Below are positions 25,627 through 34,418 of a stretch of 64,000 nucleotides of DNA, piece by piece; positions within the stretch are counted from its first letter, which is position 1; every line of letters starts with the position of its first letter. The notes beneath the pieces are model-generated. The model did no database searches, was not told the origin of the DNA, and saw only the letters and a list, made by a program, of their open reading frames with translations. Position numbers and translations under genes: made by a program. Where the stretch lies: positions 1 to 64,000 of the forward strand of contig JAIYCY010000032.1 in NCBI GenBank assembly GCA_027487775.1, read 5' to 3'. The DNA is from Planctomycetaceae bacterium (GTDB lineage Bacteria > Planctomycetota > Phycisphaerae > Tepidisphaerales > Tepidisphaeraceae).

Positions 25627-28600
25627 ATGCGAAAGTCCAACCCATCCCGAGCAAGGCCCCGCCTCGAAGGACTTGAAGCGCGAAGGCTCCTGTCGATCAC
25701 CGTGAACGGCGACGCAGGCGGGATCGCGCGTGATGACATCTTTCTGCTGAGACGCTCCGGGAGCACTGGGCAAATCTTTGTCAACGGAAACTCCGTTGCA
25801 AGCGCATCATGGGACGTCAACGTCTCTCAATCAGTCACCATCAACGGACTGCTCGGGAACGATCGGCTCACCATCGACCACGTCAACGGCGACCCGCTCA
25901 ACCCCACAGGTCTTACTTTCAACGGCGGCGCTGGCGATGATGAACTCATCCTCAGCGGCGGAAGCGTTGCTGAAAGTGTCGCGCTCTCGTCGTCGCAGGT
26001 TGCACTCAACGCGCGACTTGCTGTCTACCAGGCAGTGGAACGACTCACACTCAATCTCGGCGTGGGCAACGACACCGTCAGCGCGAGCGGCAACGCGTCA
26101 GTGACGGCCGGCGTGTTGCGTATCAATGTCACGGGCGGTTCAGTCAGACCCGCCACTGGCACGACGTTCCCCCAGTTCACCGATCTTGATACTGCAAGCA
26201 ACGCGACGTTCAACCTCCGCGCGATCAACACGCAGGTGAACAATCTCACCGGCACCGGTCGCGTCCAAACCGATGACGGCAACGCGACGATGACTCTCGG
26301 CGTGAACAACGGTTCAAGCACATTTAACGGCGTCCTTGCCAACGGAAATGCGACGCTCGCACTGACCAAGCAGGGTACAGGCCGAATCACCCTCGGCGGA
26401 AACAACTCGTTCGGCGGCGTCACCAACATTCAGAACGGTCAGCTTCGCATCACTCACGACAACGCACTTGGCAGCACCGGCGCGCGCACGATCGTCGCAG
26501 GCGGAACCAATACTGGACTTCTCGAACTCATCGGCGGACGTATTCTCACCGAGCCGCTCGAACTCACCGCCAAGAGCGCCGACGCCAACTCCGAGATCGC
26601 GGCTCATCTGCTGAGCGTGAGCGGCTTGAACACGATCGTCAGCAACATCAGTCTTCAGGGCGGCGGTACCGGGCACACATTGAGCGTCGACACCGGCACG
26701 CTTCGCATTGCAGGCCGCGTCGATCGGCTCGACGGATCGACATACCATCGTCCGTTGCACCTTCGCGGGGCGGGCGAGGGTCGCGTTGAAGGTGGAGCGA
26801 CCACTGCCTCATCAACATGGGGTATTCACTTCGTCAAGCGCGACTCTGGCATGTGGAGCGTTCGGGACAATCCATCGCTCGGCCACGCGAGCGTGTTCGA
26901 CGGCACGCTGCTACTCCGACGCATTCCCGGAAACGCCGCCGCGGTCATTCAGGGCGGCTCCCTCGGCTTCATCCCAGGTATCCGCCCCGGCGACGTGCAT
27001 GCTTCATCCACGCTCCCGTCCGTCAGTTTCACAGGAACATCGGGCCAGTTCGATCTGTCGAATCATCTGCTGGTGGTGGATTACGATTCAAGCAGCCCGA
27101 TTCAGCAGATCCGTGCGCAGCTCTTTGCCGGATCGAATGGTGGTGCATGGAACGGTACGGGCATCGTCACGTCGCGCGCCGCGCAGGAATCGAACATGTC
27201 GATCGGGTACGCCGAAGCTTCCGGCCTATTCACCAGTTTTCCCGCGACAGTGGCGGGTCGCACGTTGGATGCCACATCGCTGATCGTTCGGTACACGCTC
27301 GCCGGCGATTCGGATCTTGATGGATCGGTCGGTTTTGCCGACCTGCTGGCAGTGTCGAGGAACTACGGCATCAATGCCGGGGCGACGTGGTCGCAAGGCG
27401 ATTTCAATTACGACGGTCGGGTCGACTTTACCGATCTGCTTACACTCGCGCGTCAATACGGGCAATCGATCGAGTTCGCCCGCGCGTGGGGCAGCGTGCC
27501 CGCCGCCAGTTTCAATTCGATTTCGCCCTCGCAGTTCGTCAACTCTGAACTCGATCTGGTTCTGCCCCTGTATCATTTTCATACGCTGGCCAACTCGATT
27601 CAGGAGACCGGACCGTATCGCGGTTTCATCAATGCGAGCGTTTGGCGAGATCCTCAGGATAACGAGCCTTACAACGCGCGTGTACTGGAGAATCATGTGG
27701 CGCTCGCCTCGTTCTACACGCTCAATCGCGCATGGAATCCGTATCGGGGCAATCGAGATGTGCGCGATCGACTCGAAGCACTTCTCGATTTCTGGATCGA
27801 GAGCCAGGACGATCGCGGATGGCACGCGGAATACGGGTGGACCAATTTCAGTCTCGCGCCGACGGCGTTTGGATTGAAGGCGATGGTCCGTACGTTGGAG
27901 CTGCTCAATCAATCCCGCGACGCCGGCGGGCCTGACATCGAACCAAGCCTCCGAACGCGTCTCGAGGCCGCCACGCTCAAGGGCATCCGGGCGATGACCG
28001 TCGACGACACGATGTTGAACCTGGGCAACGACTTCTCGAATCAGTACAGCGCTATTTGGGGCGTTGCGCTTCGCTTCGCGTCGCTTTACCCGCAACATGC
28101 AGCCGAGATCAACACAAACCTCGCCGCCCGTCTGCCGCAAGCCGAGACGCGTCACCAAAGCCCCGCAGGATTTCATTACGAAGCCGGCGGAGTCGATTGG
28201 GCTTACACGCTTGGCACACACGGCACGAATCTGATGGTCGGTTGGGATCTCATTCGAGGCAGTTCACTCCAGAGCACGCTGGTCGATGAAGCGACCGCGT
28301 GGTTCGACTTCGCCTCGTACAATCTCCTGCTCGCCGCCGATGGTGCGGGATATGTCACGAATATGGGTGCGGCCTCCCGACTCGTTCAGCGTTACGTCCA
28401 ACCGACGTACACCACGCCTTTGTCTGAGTTCGTCCCCGATGCGCGAATCCTGAATCGGACCACGGTCGAAGAATCATCACGTCTCAGCAGCCAGCGTGCC
28501 AGCCTGACAGGAAGTTGGAACACGTGGGGCTCACTCAATACCAATTCCAGCAGTTCCTACACGCCGGGCCCGTTCAACGATATCGATCGCGTTGGCTGGC

Positions 28601-29538
28601 GGCCCACGGCACAGCAGCGGACCGATGCGGTCAACGCCCTGCCTTACATCGCCGAGTCGCAGTTCATCCAGCAAAACGTGGACTCGCGTCGTCCGTTGCA
28701 ATTCACCTACGTGCGCAATCCCAGCTACTACGCCACGCTCAACACCGGCAACGTCCTCACATCACAACAACGCTACGGACTCGGCAACCTCTGGAACCCC
28801 GCCATGGGCGCTGTCATGCAAACCCAATCCGGCAGCGACAACGCCGCATGGGGCACACGCGCAGCTGGCGCGGCTCGCGTTCATGAAGCATCGACGATTT
28901 CGGGCTCATTTAATCTCAACGGGTCAGGCCTCACCACACAAACCGGCAGCCGACGCCTCGCCAATGGCACGCTCGTAGTCACCTACTCCATGGGCAGCGG
29001 TCGATCAAAGACTGTTTCGTTCGACTCCACCGGCGTCACCGTCAATGTCACGCATCCTGGAAACTTCTCTGAAGAGTTCCCGCTCCTGCTACGCGGAAGT
29101 GAAGTGATCAACATCAACAACACGACCGGCTCCGCCACACTCACGCGGAACGGCACAAACATGGTCATCTCCTGGGGCCCCGGAAGATCCGCTTCGGTCG
29201 TCAACCCGAACATCGCATCGTTCGGCGGACACAACCTGCGAACCCTCGTGGTCAACTCCGCCGACACATTGTCCTATCGAATCGAGTTTCTCTCCGCGCG
29301 CCCCGCCGAGAACGCACCAACTGCAACAAACCCTCTCCTCAGCGCGGCACGATCGACGTCATCGAGCATTCGTACTGATGGTTCGCGCGCTCAGATTTTC
29401 GCGCAATCACCAGTCATCCAGACTCGCACGGCCACGAACATCTTCATCTCAAACCATAGTCCGAACCTCTTCCATGATTCGAATCGCAACGCCTCCGATA
29501 GAAGCGACAGGACTTCGGCATCGCGTCTAATCGTTTGA
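25627..29538 (+). CDS. Secreted multi-domain fusion: LEPR-XLL N-terminus, beta repeats, dockerin-like pair and toroid-like domain
   Basis: 1303 residues. The N-terminus (RPRLEGLEARRLLS, residues 11-23) matches the LEPR-XLL signature of exported planctomycete proteins. An RTX-like patch follows (GLLGNDRLTID, GGAGDDELILSGG). Residues about 230-320 contain an autotransporter-type repeat (LTKQGTGRITLGGNNSFGG). A dockerin-like EF-hand pair is at about 557-618 (GDSDLDGSVGFADLLAVSRNYG and GDFNYDGRVDFTDLLTLARQYG). From about 635 to 1230 lies a domain paralogous to the protein at 11620-13518: LPLYHFHTLANSIQETGPYRGF, NEPYNARVLENHVALASFYT, ALLDFWIESQDD, GFHYEAGGVDWAY, GTLVVTYSMGSGRSKTVSFD. The last 70 residues are Ser/Thr/Asn-rich. 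No RBS is visible. Enzymatic activity is inferred only from the fold-like layout; the module mix suggests a surface-attached enzyme. Confidence 0.85.
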   Translation: MRKSNPSRARPRLEGLEARRLLSITVNGDAGGIARDDIFLLRRSGSTGQIFVNGNSVASASWDVNVSQSVTINGLLGNDRLTIDHVNGDPLNPTGLTFNGGAGDDELILSGGSVAESVALSSSQVALNARLAVYQAVERLTLNLGVGNDTVSASGNASVTAGVLRINVTGGSVRPATGTTFPQFTDLDTASNATFNLRAINTQVNNLTGTGRVQTDDGNATMTLGVNNGSSTFNGVLANGNATLALTKQGTGRITLGGNNSFGGVTNIQNGQLRITHDNALGSTGARTIVAGGTNTGLLELIGGRILTEPLELTAKSADANSEIAAHLLSVSGLNTIVSNISLQGGGTGHTLSVDTGTLRIAGRVDRLDGSTYHRPLHLRGAGEGRVEGGATTASSTWGIHFVKRDSGMWSVRDNPSLGHASVFDGTLLLRRIPGNAAAVIQGGSLGFIPGIRPGDVHASSTLPSVSFTGTSGQFDLSNHLLVVDYDSSSPIQQIRAQLFAGSNGGAWNGTGIVTSRAAQESNMSIGYAEASGLFTSFPATVAGRTLDATSLIVRYTLAGDSDLDGSVGFADLLAVSRNYGINAGATWSQGDFNYDGRVDFTDLLTLARQYGQSIEFARAWGSVPAASFNSISPSQFVNSELDLVLPLYHFHTLANSIQETGPYRGFINASVWRDPQDNEPYNARVLENHVALASFYTLNRAWNPYRGNRDVRDRLEALLDFWIESQDDRGWHAEYGWTNFSLAPTAFGLKAMVRTLELLNQSRDAGGPDIEPSLRTRLEAATLKGIRAMTVDDTMLNLGNDFSNQYSAIWGVALRFASLYPQHAAEINTNLAARLPQAETRHQSPAGFHYEAGGVDWAYTLGTHGTNLMVGWDLIRGSSLQSTLVDEATAWFDFASYNLLLAADGAGYVTNMGAASRLVQRYVQPTYTTPLSEFVPDARILNRTTVEESSRLSSQRASLTGSWNTWGSLNTNSSSSYTPGPFNDIDRVGWRPTAQQRTDAVNALPYIAESQFIQQNVDSRRPLQFTYVRNPSYYATLNTGNVLTSQQRYGLGNLWNPAMGAVMQTQSGSDNAAWGTRAAGAARVHEASTISGSFNLNGSGLTTQTGSRRLANGTLVVTYSMGSGRSKTVSFDSTGVTVNVTHPGNFSEEFPLLLRGSEVININNTTGSATLTRNGTNMVISWGPGRSASVVNPNIASFGGHNLRTLVVNSADTLSYRIEFLSARPAENAPTATNPLLSAARSTSSSIRTDGSRAQIFAQSPVIQTRTATNIFISNHSPNLFHDSNRNASDRSDRTSASRLIV

Positions 29539-29681
29539 TGCGGACGCTGTCCGATCAGTCTGCGATGGCTCGTCAGTCGATGAGTCGTCGTTGCCCTGTT
29601 GTGATTCGCGCGATCCAACGGGTTGACGCATCGATCGGACTGAAGCATCGATGAATTGGTCGATAGATGTAGATCGGCTGA

Positions 29682-31139
29682 TCAACCGTTCCACTGCGTG
29701 TGGATGAATTCGCCCGGCTTTTCGGAGCGTTCGTAGGTGTGAGCGCCGAAGAAGTCTCGCTGAGCCTGAATGAGGTTGCCCGGCAGTCGTGCGCGGCGGT
29801 AGCTGTCGTAGTAGGCGAGGCTGCTGCTGAACGCAGTCAGACCGATGCCATGATCGATGCCGAGTTTCACCACGCGTCGCCAGGCGTCCTGCTTGGCGTT
29901 GATCTTTTTCTTGAAGTTCTCGTCCATCAGCAGATTGACGAGGTTGGGATTTTTCTTAAACGCCTGTGTGATGTCTTCAAGGAACACGGCGCGGATGATG
30001 CATCCGGCCCGCCAGATCATTGGAATGTCGTCGAGGCGGATTTTGTAATCGAATCCGCCCTTTTCTTTTGGGAGATTTGCCGCAGCGAGCAGCGCCATGC
30101 CTTGGGCGTAGGAGCATATCTTTGAGCAATAGAGCGCATCTTTGATGTCGTTGATGAGAGAGGCTTGATCACCGCCGACTGTCGACGAGATCGCCTTGGG
30201 ACTAGGCCCGCCGAGTTGTGTTGAGGCGGCGACGCGCTGGTCTTTGAGCATGCTGATCTGCCGCATGTCCACGGCCGCTGCCATGGTCGGTACGGGCGTG
30301 AGCAGGTTGAGCGCGCTTTGGATCGTCCACGTACCCGTTCCCTTCATGCCAACGACATCGCGAATCTGCTCGACGAGTGCGCCCTTGCCTTGAGGATCTG
30401 GAAAGTCGATGACTTTTTCCGTGATGTCGATGAGGAAGCTCTGCAGTTCCCCGCGATTCCATTCGCCGAAGACGGCCTTGAGCGCCGCGTTGTTCAGGCC
30501 CGCGACATTCTTCAAAAGGTCGTAGGCTTCGGCGATGAGTTGCATGTCGCCGTACTCGATGCCGTTGTGGACCATTTTGACAAAGTGCCCGGCGGAGCGT
30601 TCGCCGCAGTAGGTGACGCAAGGCACGCCGTCACTGGGTGCCTTGGCGGCGATTTTTTCGAGGATCGGCTTGAGGTATTCATACGATTCACGGTCACCGC
30701 CCGGCATGATGGAAGGCCCGTGTCGCGCCCCCTCTTCACCGCCGGAGACACCCATGCCGAAGAACTTGATGCCGGTGGGTCGCAGTTCATTTTCACGACG
30801 CTCTGTGTCGCTGAAGAGGGCGTTTCCGCCATCGATGAGGATGTCGCCCGGCTCTAGATGAGGCTTGAGTGATTCGATTGTCGCATCGGTCGCGGTGCCT
30901 GCCTTGACCATGAGCAAGATCTTGCGTGGCCGCTGGAGCAGCGCGACGAACTCCGCTGGTGTGCGGCCGACTTTGATATTTTTTCCGGGATTGTCTTTAA
31001 GAAACTCGTCCGCCTTTGAGGTGGTTCGGTTGTAGACGGCAATCGGAAATCCCTTTTCCTCGATGTTGAGCGCGATGTTGCGTCCCATGACTTCGAGTCC
31101 GACCACGCCGAAAGTCTGCAAGCTCGTCTGTGTGCTCAT
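29682..31139 (-). CDS. gnd: 6-phosphogluconate dehydrogenase (decarboxylating)
   Basis: A 485-residue protein, the usual length. It oxidatively decarboxylates 6-phosphogluconate to ribulose 5-phosphate with NADP(+) in the pentose phosphate pathway. The N-terminal Rossmann motif is GVVGLEVMGRNIALN (residues 11-25), followed by NRTTSKADEF for the nucleotide. The catalytic region is SAGHFVKMVHNGIEYGDMQLI with the conserved Lys and His-Asn. MPGGDRESYEYLKPIL and the C-terminal SSSLAYYDSYRRARLPGNLIQAQRDFFGAHTYER are family signatures. It is transcribed away from the FAD oxidoreductase gene (173 bases between starts) and converges with the 1303-residue protein gene. No clear RBS. Confidence 0.97.
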   Translation of the reverse strand: MSTQTSLQTFGVVGLEVMGRNIALNIEEKGFPIAVYNRTTSKADEFLKDNPGKNIKVGRTPAEFVALLQRPRKILLMVKAGTATDATIESLKPHLEPGDILIDGGNALFSDTERRENELRPTGIKFFGMGVSGGEEGARHGPSIMPGGDRESYEYLKPILEKIAAKAPSDGVPCVTYCGERSAGHFVKMVHNGIEYGDMQLIAEAYDLLKNVAGLNNAALKAVFGEWNRGELQSFLIDITEKVIDFPDPQGKGALVEQIRDVVGMKGTGTWTIQSALNLLTPVPTMAAAVDMRQISMLKDQRVAASTQLGGPSPKAISSTVGGDQASLINDIKDALYCSKICSYAQGMALLAAANLPKEKGGFDYKIRLDDIPMIWRAGCIIRAVFLEDITQAFKKNPNLVNLLMDENFKKKINAKQDAWRRVVKLGIDHGIGLTAFSSSLAYYDSYRRARLPGNLIQAQRDFFGAHTYERSEKPGEFIHTQWNG

Positions 31140-31312
31140 AGATCTTTATTGATAGAGCAAATCGCCACGCGAGTCCACGACCCGCAGCCGTGGGCATCAT
31201 CTTCGCGCCGCCGATCGCAATTTCTCCAAGGACTTGCTCCCAGATCAGTTGCCTCGGCCCGGATTCATGCGACAATTTGAAATGCTATAACAACACTTCT
31301 TGTGGAGGACGG

Positions 31313-32989
31313 ATGTCACATCGTGAACTTGAAACGGATGTCTGTATCGTCGGCGGGGGCACCGGAGGCGTCGCGGCGGCGATTGCATTGTGTCGCGCGG
31401 GGGTTCGCTGCGTGATGAGCGAACCGACCGACTGGATCGGCGGGCAGTTGACCAGCCAAGCCGTTCCTCCGGACGAAAATCGTTGGATTGAATACGAGAT
31501 GGGCGTTCCCGCCGCCACCGGCTCCTACCTGCACTATCGCGACGACGTTCGGCAGTATTATCGCAGTCATCGACCGCTCACACCCGAAGCACACGCCAAT
31601 CCGCGTCTGAATCCCGGTAACGGCTGGGTCAGTCACCTGTGCCACGAGCCGACGATTGCGCACCACATTCTGTCACAGTTGCTCGCGCCGCACCTGCTGA
31701 AGGGTACGCTGACACTGCTGCTCGAAACCGAACCGACCGCCGCCGACCGGACGGGCGATGCCGTCGGTGCGGTGACCTTCCAATGTTCCAAGACCGGCGC
31801 AGAGACGACCGTCCGAGCGAAGTACTTCCTCGACGCGACCGAAATGGGCGATCTGTTGGAGCTGGCATCGGTTGATTATCACGTCGGATCGGAGTCATCG
31901 GCGCGGTACGGAGAAATGCACGGCCACCCCGGCGAAGGCGACGTGCGTGACATCCAGGCGATCAGCTATTGCTTCGCCATCGAACATCGCCCGGGCGAGA
32001 ATCACACGATCGATCGCCCCGCGAATTACGGTTTTTGGCGTGACTATGTTCCGCCGCTTTCTGCGCCTTGGCCGGGCAAGCTTCTGAGTTGGACGGTGGT
32101 GGGCGGAGAGAATCATGAAGCGCGTACGTTTGCATTTCGTCCCTGGCCGCAGGAGCCGGAAGGGAACGAGCTTGAGATGTGGCGATATCGCCGGATCGTG
32201 GACCGATCGATCTATCGGAAAGATGCCTCCGACGCCCCGCCGGACGTGGCGCTGATCAACATGGTTCAGATGGATTACTGGCTCAGTCCGCTGATTGGTC
32301 CGCCGGGCGTCATCAGCAGGCAGCAGCGCGATCGTGCAGTCCAGGAATCTCGTGAACAGAGCCTGTCATTTCTGTATTGGATGCAAACCGAAGCGCCGCG
32401 GTTTGATGGCACGGACGGTCTCGGATACCCGGGCTTGAAGCTGCGAGGCGATGAGCTGGGTACGACCGACGGATTTGCCAAGGCTCCTTACATTCGCGAG
32501 GCGCGCCGACTCGATGCGATGTTCATGGTGACCGAAGTCCACGTGGGCCTCGAACAGCGCCGTGCCGACGGCAGGCCCGGCATGAACGCAAGCCCGCTCG
32601 GCATGGCCGAGTGTTTTGCGGACAGCGTGGGGATCGGACATTACCGACTCGATCTGCATCCGAGCTGCGCGCATCGCAACAGCGTCTATGCCCAAAGCTG
32701 CCCGTTCCGGATACCGCTCGGCTCGCTGATTGCGAAGAGGGTCACAAACGTGATCGCAGCCGGCAAGTGCCTCGGTGTGACGCACGTGACCAACGGCGCG
32801 TACCGCCTGCACCCGGTCGAATGGAACATCGGCGAATCCGCAGGCGAACTCGCGGCTTTCTGCCTATCGCATCAGGTCGTTCCGCAGGATGTCCGCAATC
32901 GGATCACACTCCTTCGTGAGTTTCAGTCACAACTCAGCCGCCACGAAATCACGCTCGCCTGGCCTTGGGAAAAGGGTGAGAATCTTTAA
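31313..32989 (+). CDS. FAD-dependent oxidoreductase (FAD_oxidored family)
   Basis: About 558 residues from the ATG at 31313 (MSHRELETDVCIVGGG), with GGAGG 4 bases upstream; the longer reading frame from 31190 has no support. The dinucleotide-binding motif CIVGGGTGGVAAAIALCRAG is at residues 10-29, followed by DWIGGQLTSQAVPPDE, which is typical of this family and often seen near glycan-degradation genes. The C-terminal region has IAAGKCLGVTHVTNGAYRLHPVEWNIGESAGELAAF, the usual end of the FAD domain. No signal peptide or TM. Substrate unknown; oxidation of a sugar or sugar acid is a guess from context only. It is divergent from gnd. Confidence 0.85.
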   Translation: MSHRELETDVCIVGGGTGGVAAAIALCRAGVRCVMSEPTDWIGGQLTSQAVPPDENRWIEYEMGVPAATGSYLHYRDDVRQYYRSHRPLTPEAHANPRLNPGNGWVSHLCHEPTIAHHILSQLLAPHLLKGTLTLLLETEPTAADRTGDAVGAVTFQCSKTGAETTVRAKYFLDATEMGDLLELASVDYHVGSESSARYGEMHGHPGEGDVRDIQAISYCFAIEHRPGENHTIDRPANYGFWRDYVPPLSAPWPGKLLSWTVVGGENHEARTFAFRPWPQEPEGNELEMWRYRRIVDRSIYRKDASDAPPDVALINMVQMDYWLSPLIGPPGVISRQQRDRAVQESREQSLSFLYWMQTEAPRFDGTDGLGYPGLKLRGDELGTTDGFAKAPYIREARRLDAMFMVTEVHVGLEQRRADGRPGMNASPLGMAECFADSVGIGHYRLDLHPSCAHRNSVYAQSCPFRIPLGSLIAKRVTNVIAAGKCLGVTHVTNGAYRLHPVEWNIGESAGELAAFCLSHQVVPQDVRNRITLLREFQSQLSRHEITLAWPWEKGENL

Positions 32990-33548
32990 GCACATGCGTC
33001 AACTCGTGCGAAAGCGATGCGAAGTCGATTGGAATCCGAACAACGAAGTCAATGGGATGCAGAGATGAAAGATTGTGACCGACATGAATTGAAATTAGGC
33101 GAACTTTAACGCGTCCGCTTGCGTGGATGTGCGCGGTGCGGTACACCATCGGTCGTGCATGATCCGTGACGCGGCATCAGGGGCTGCGTCAATGTGTCAC
33201 ACCAAATGCCTTTGACGTTGTACCGCTCACCGCGAGAATGCGTCTTCGGCTGCGGGGTTATAAACCCCGGAACAAATCCTATGCGGGCGTTTCGCATAGG
33301 AGGCATAGGTCTGGCATGAAACCGCCACTTCTCACGCGGCTTGTTCATGCGGTTTGTGCTCGCTGGTCGAAAGGTATGGAGGCTTTTCCGGCGGATTCTA
33401 CTTCAGCAAAATCACGACTTTTCTCTCGTTGACTCGGTTCTTGTCGATGTGAATCGAAAGGACACCTGGACGAGAAATCGGTCAAACCATTGCCTTCTAC
33501 TTGAAGGCCTGATTGCTAACTGTTTTCTTCAGTGTGTGGACAAGAATT
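32990..33548. other. 559-base intergenic leader upstream of the act operon
   Basis: No gene is convincing here. A short frame (33316-33432, 39 codons) follows an AGGAGG at 33298 but at an unusual distance of 12 bases. The notable content is a pair of stable hairpins at 33253-33301. A TTGACT at 33429 could be a -35 element but no good -10 is visible. The region may contain the promoter and a leader for the ACIII/cox operon. Confidence 0.5.
33253..33301 (+). other. Tandem hairpins in the act operon leader
   Basis: Hairpin 1 is CGGGGTT/AACCCCG with a 3-base loop at 33253-33269. Hairpin 2 is a 9-bp stem TCCTATGCG/CGCATAGGA with a 7-base loop at 33277-33301. Seven bases separate them. GCATAGG is then repeated directly at 33303-33309. 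They could terminate the FAD oxidoreductase transcript (no T-run), or form a structured 5' leader for the respiratory operon. Confidence 0.5.
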
Positions 33549-34319
33549 ATGTCAGACTCTTCCACTCCCAAGCCTCGTCCGATGTTTCCGCGGTGGGCGA
33601 ACTACCTTCTTCCGCTGCTGGTGGTCGGGGCATTTGGTGCGGCGCTGTATCTTCCTGCACTCGTTACGCTCGGTCTTTCTCCGAAAGCAACCGACGTAGG
33701 GTATGCCCCAGAGCAACCGATCCCATATAGCCACGCATTGCATGCCGGGCAGCTAGGGATGGATTGCCGCTACTGTCATACGACAGTCGAAAGGGCAGGC
33801 TTTGCAGCAGTCCCTGCAACCCAGACGTGCATGAACTGCCACTCATACGTGAAGAAGAATGACGCTTCGGGCAATCCGAACAACAAACTCGCGGCCCTGT
33901 ATGAGAGCTGGCAGACCGGCAAGCCTGTGGAGTGGGTCAAGATTCACGATCTTCCCGATTACAGCTATTTCAACCACTCCGCACACGTCAACAAGGGCGT
34001 CGGCTGCACCACCTGCCACGGCCGTATTGACCGCATGGAAGTTGTCTATCAGGCAGAGCCCATGAACATGGCTTGGTGTTTGGAATGTCACCGCGAGCCT
34101 GAGAAGTTCCTTCGCCCTGCGGATCAGGTGACGAACATGGGCTTCCAGGCCGAAGACGTGGATCTGACCAACCCCGAAATCGCCGCTGAAATCCGTCGAA
34201 TTCACGAAATGACTGCCGATCAGAAGATTACGCAGGACGCTCTCGGTTCACACCTGAGGGAAAAGTACGGCATCAAGGGCAGCGAGTTCATGACAAGCTG
34301 CTCGACGTGCCACCGCTGA
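33549..34319 (+). CDS. actA: ACIII subunit ActA, pentaheme cytochrome c
   Basis: 256 residues from the ATG at 33549. A membrane anchor lies at residues 17-41 (LLPLLVVGAFGAALYLPALV). Five CxxCH heme sites are seen: CRYCH (73-77), CMNCH (94-98), CTTCH (153-157), CLECH (177-181), CSTCH (251-255). ActA passes electrons from the iron-sulfur part of ActB towards ActE and the terminal oxidase on the outer face. It opens a cluster in the canonical order act A-B-C-D-E-F, so the identity is secure. No Shine-Dalgarno is evident before the start. An upstream in-frame ATG at 33513 is less likely. Confidence 0.95.
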   Translation: MSDSSTPKPRPMFPRWANYLLPLLVVGAFGAALYLPALVTLGLSPKATDVGYAPEQPIPYSHALHAGQLGMDCRYCHTTVERAGFAAVPATQTCMNCHSYVKKNDASGNPNNKLAALYESWQTGKPVEWVKIHDLPDYSYFNHSAHVNKGVGCTTCHGRIDRMEVVYQAEPMNMAWCLECHREPEKFLRPADQVTNMGFQAEDVDLTNPEIAAEIRRIHEMTADQKITQDALGSHLREKYGIKGSEFMTSCSTCHR

Positions 34320-34418
34320 TCCTTTGTCTCGGTGGTTCTGCGTAGCCGGCGGTTTTGGTCCGGCGTGTGCGAGTTGTCGGGTGACGATTGAAGTTTCATT
34401 GAAGGCTCCGAAATCAAC

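Noticed and set aside
27226..28221. 331-residue minus-strand reading frame
   Set aside because: It is antisense to the conserved toroid-like domain of the 1303-residue protein.
33316..33432. 39-codon leader peptide before actA
   Set aside because: AGGAGG at 33298 is 12 bases from the ATG, further than usual, and the peptide has no run of regulatory codons. It is left as part of the intergenic region.
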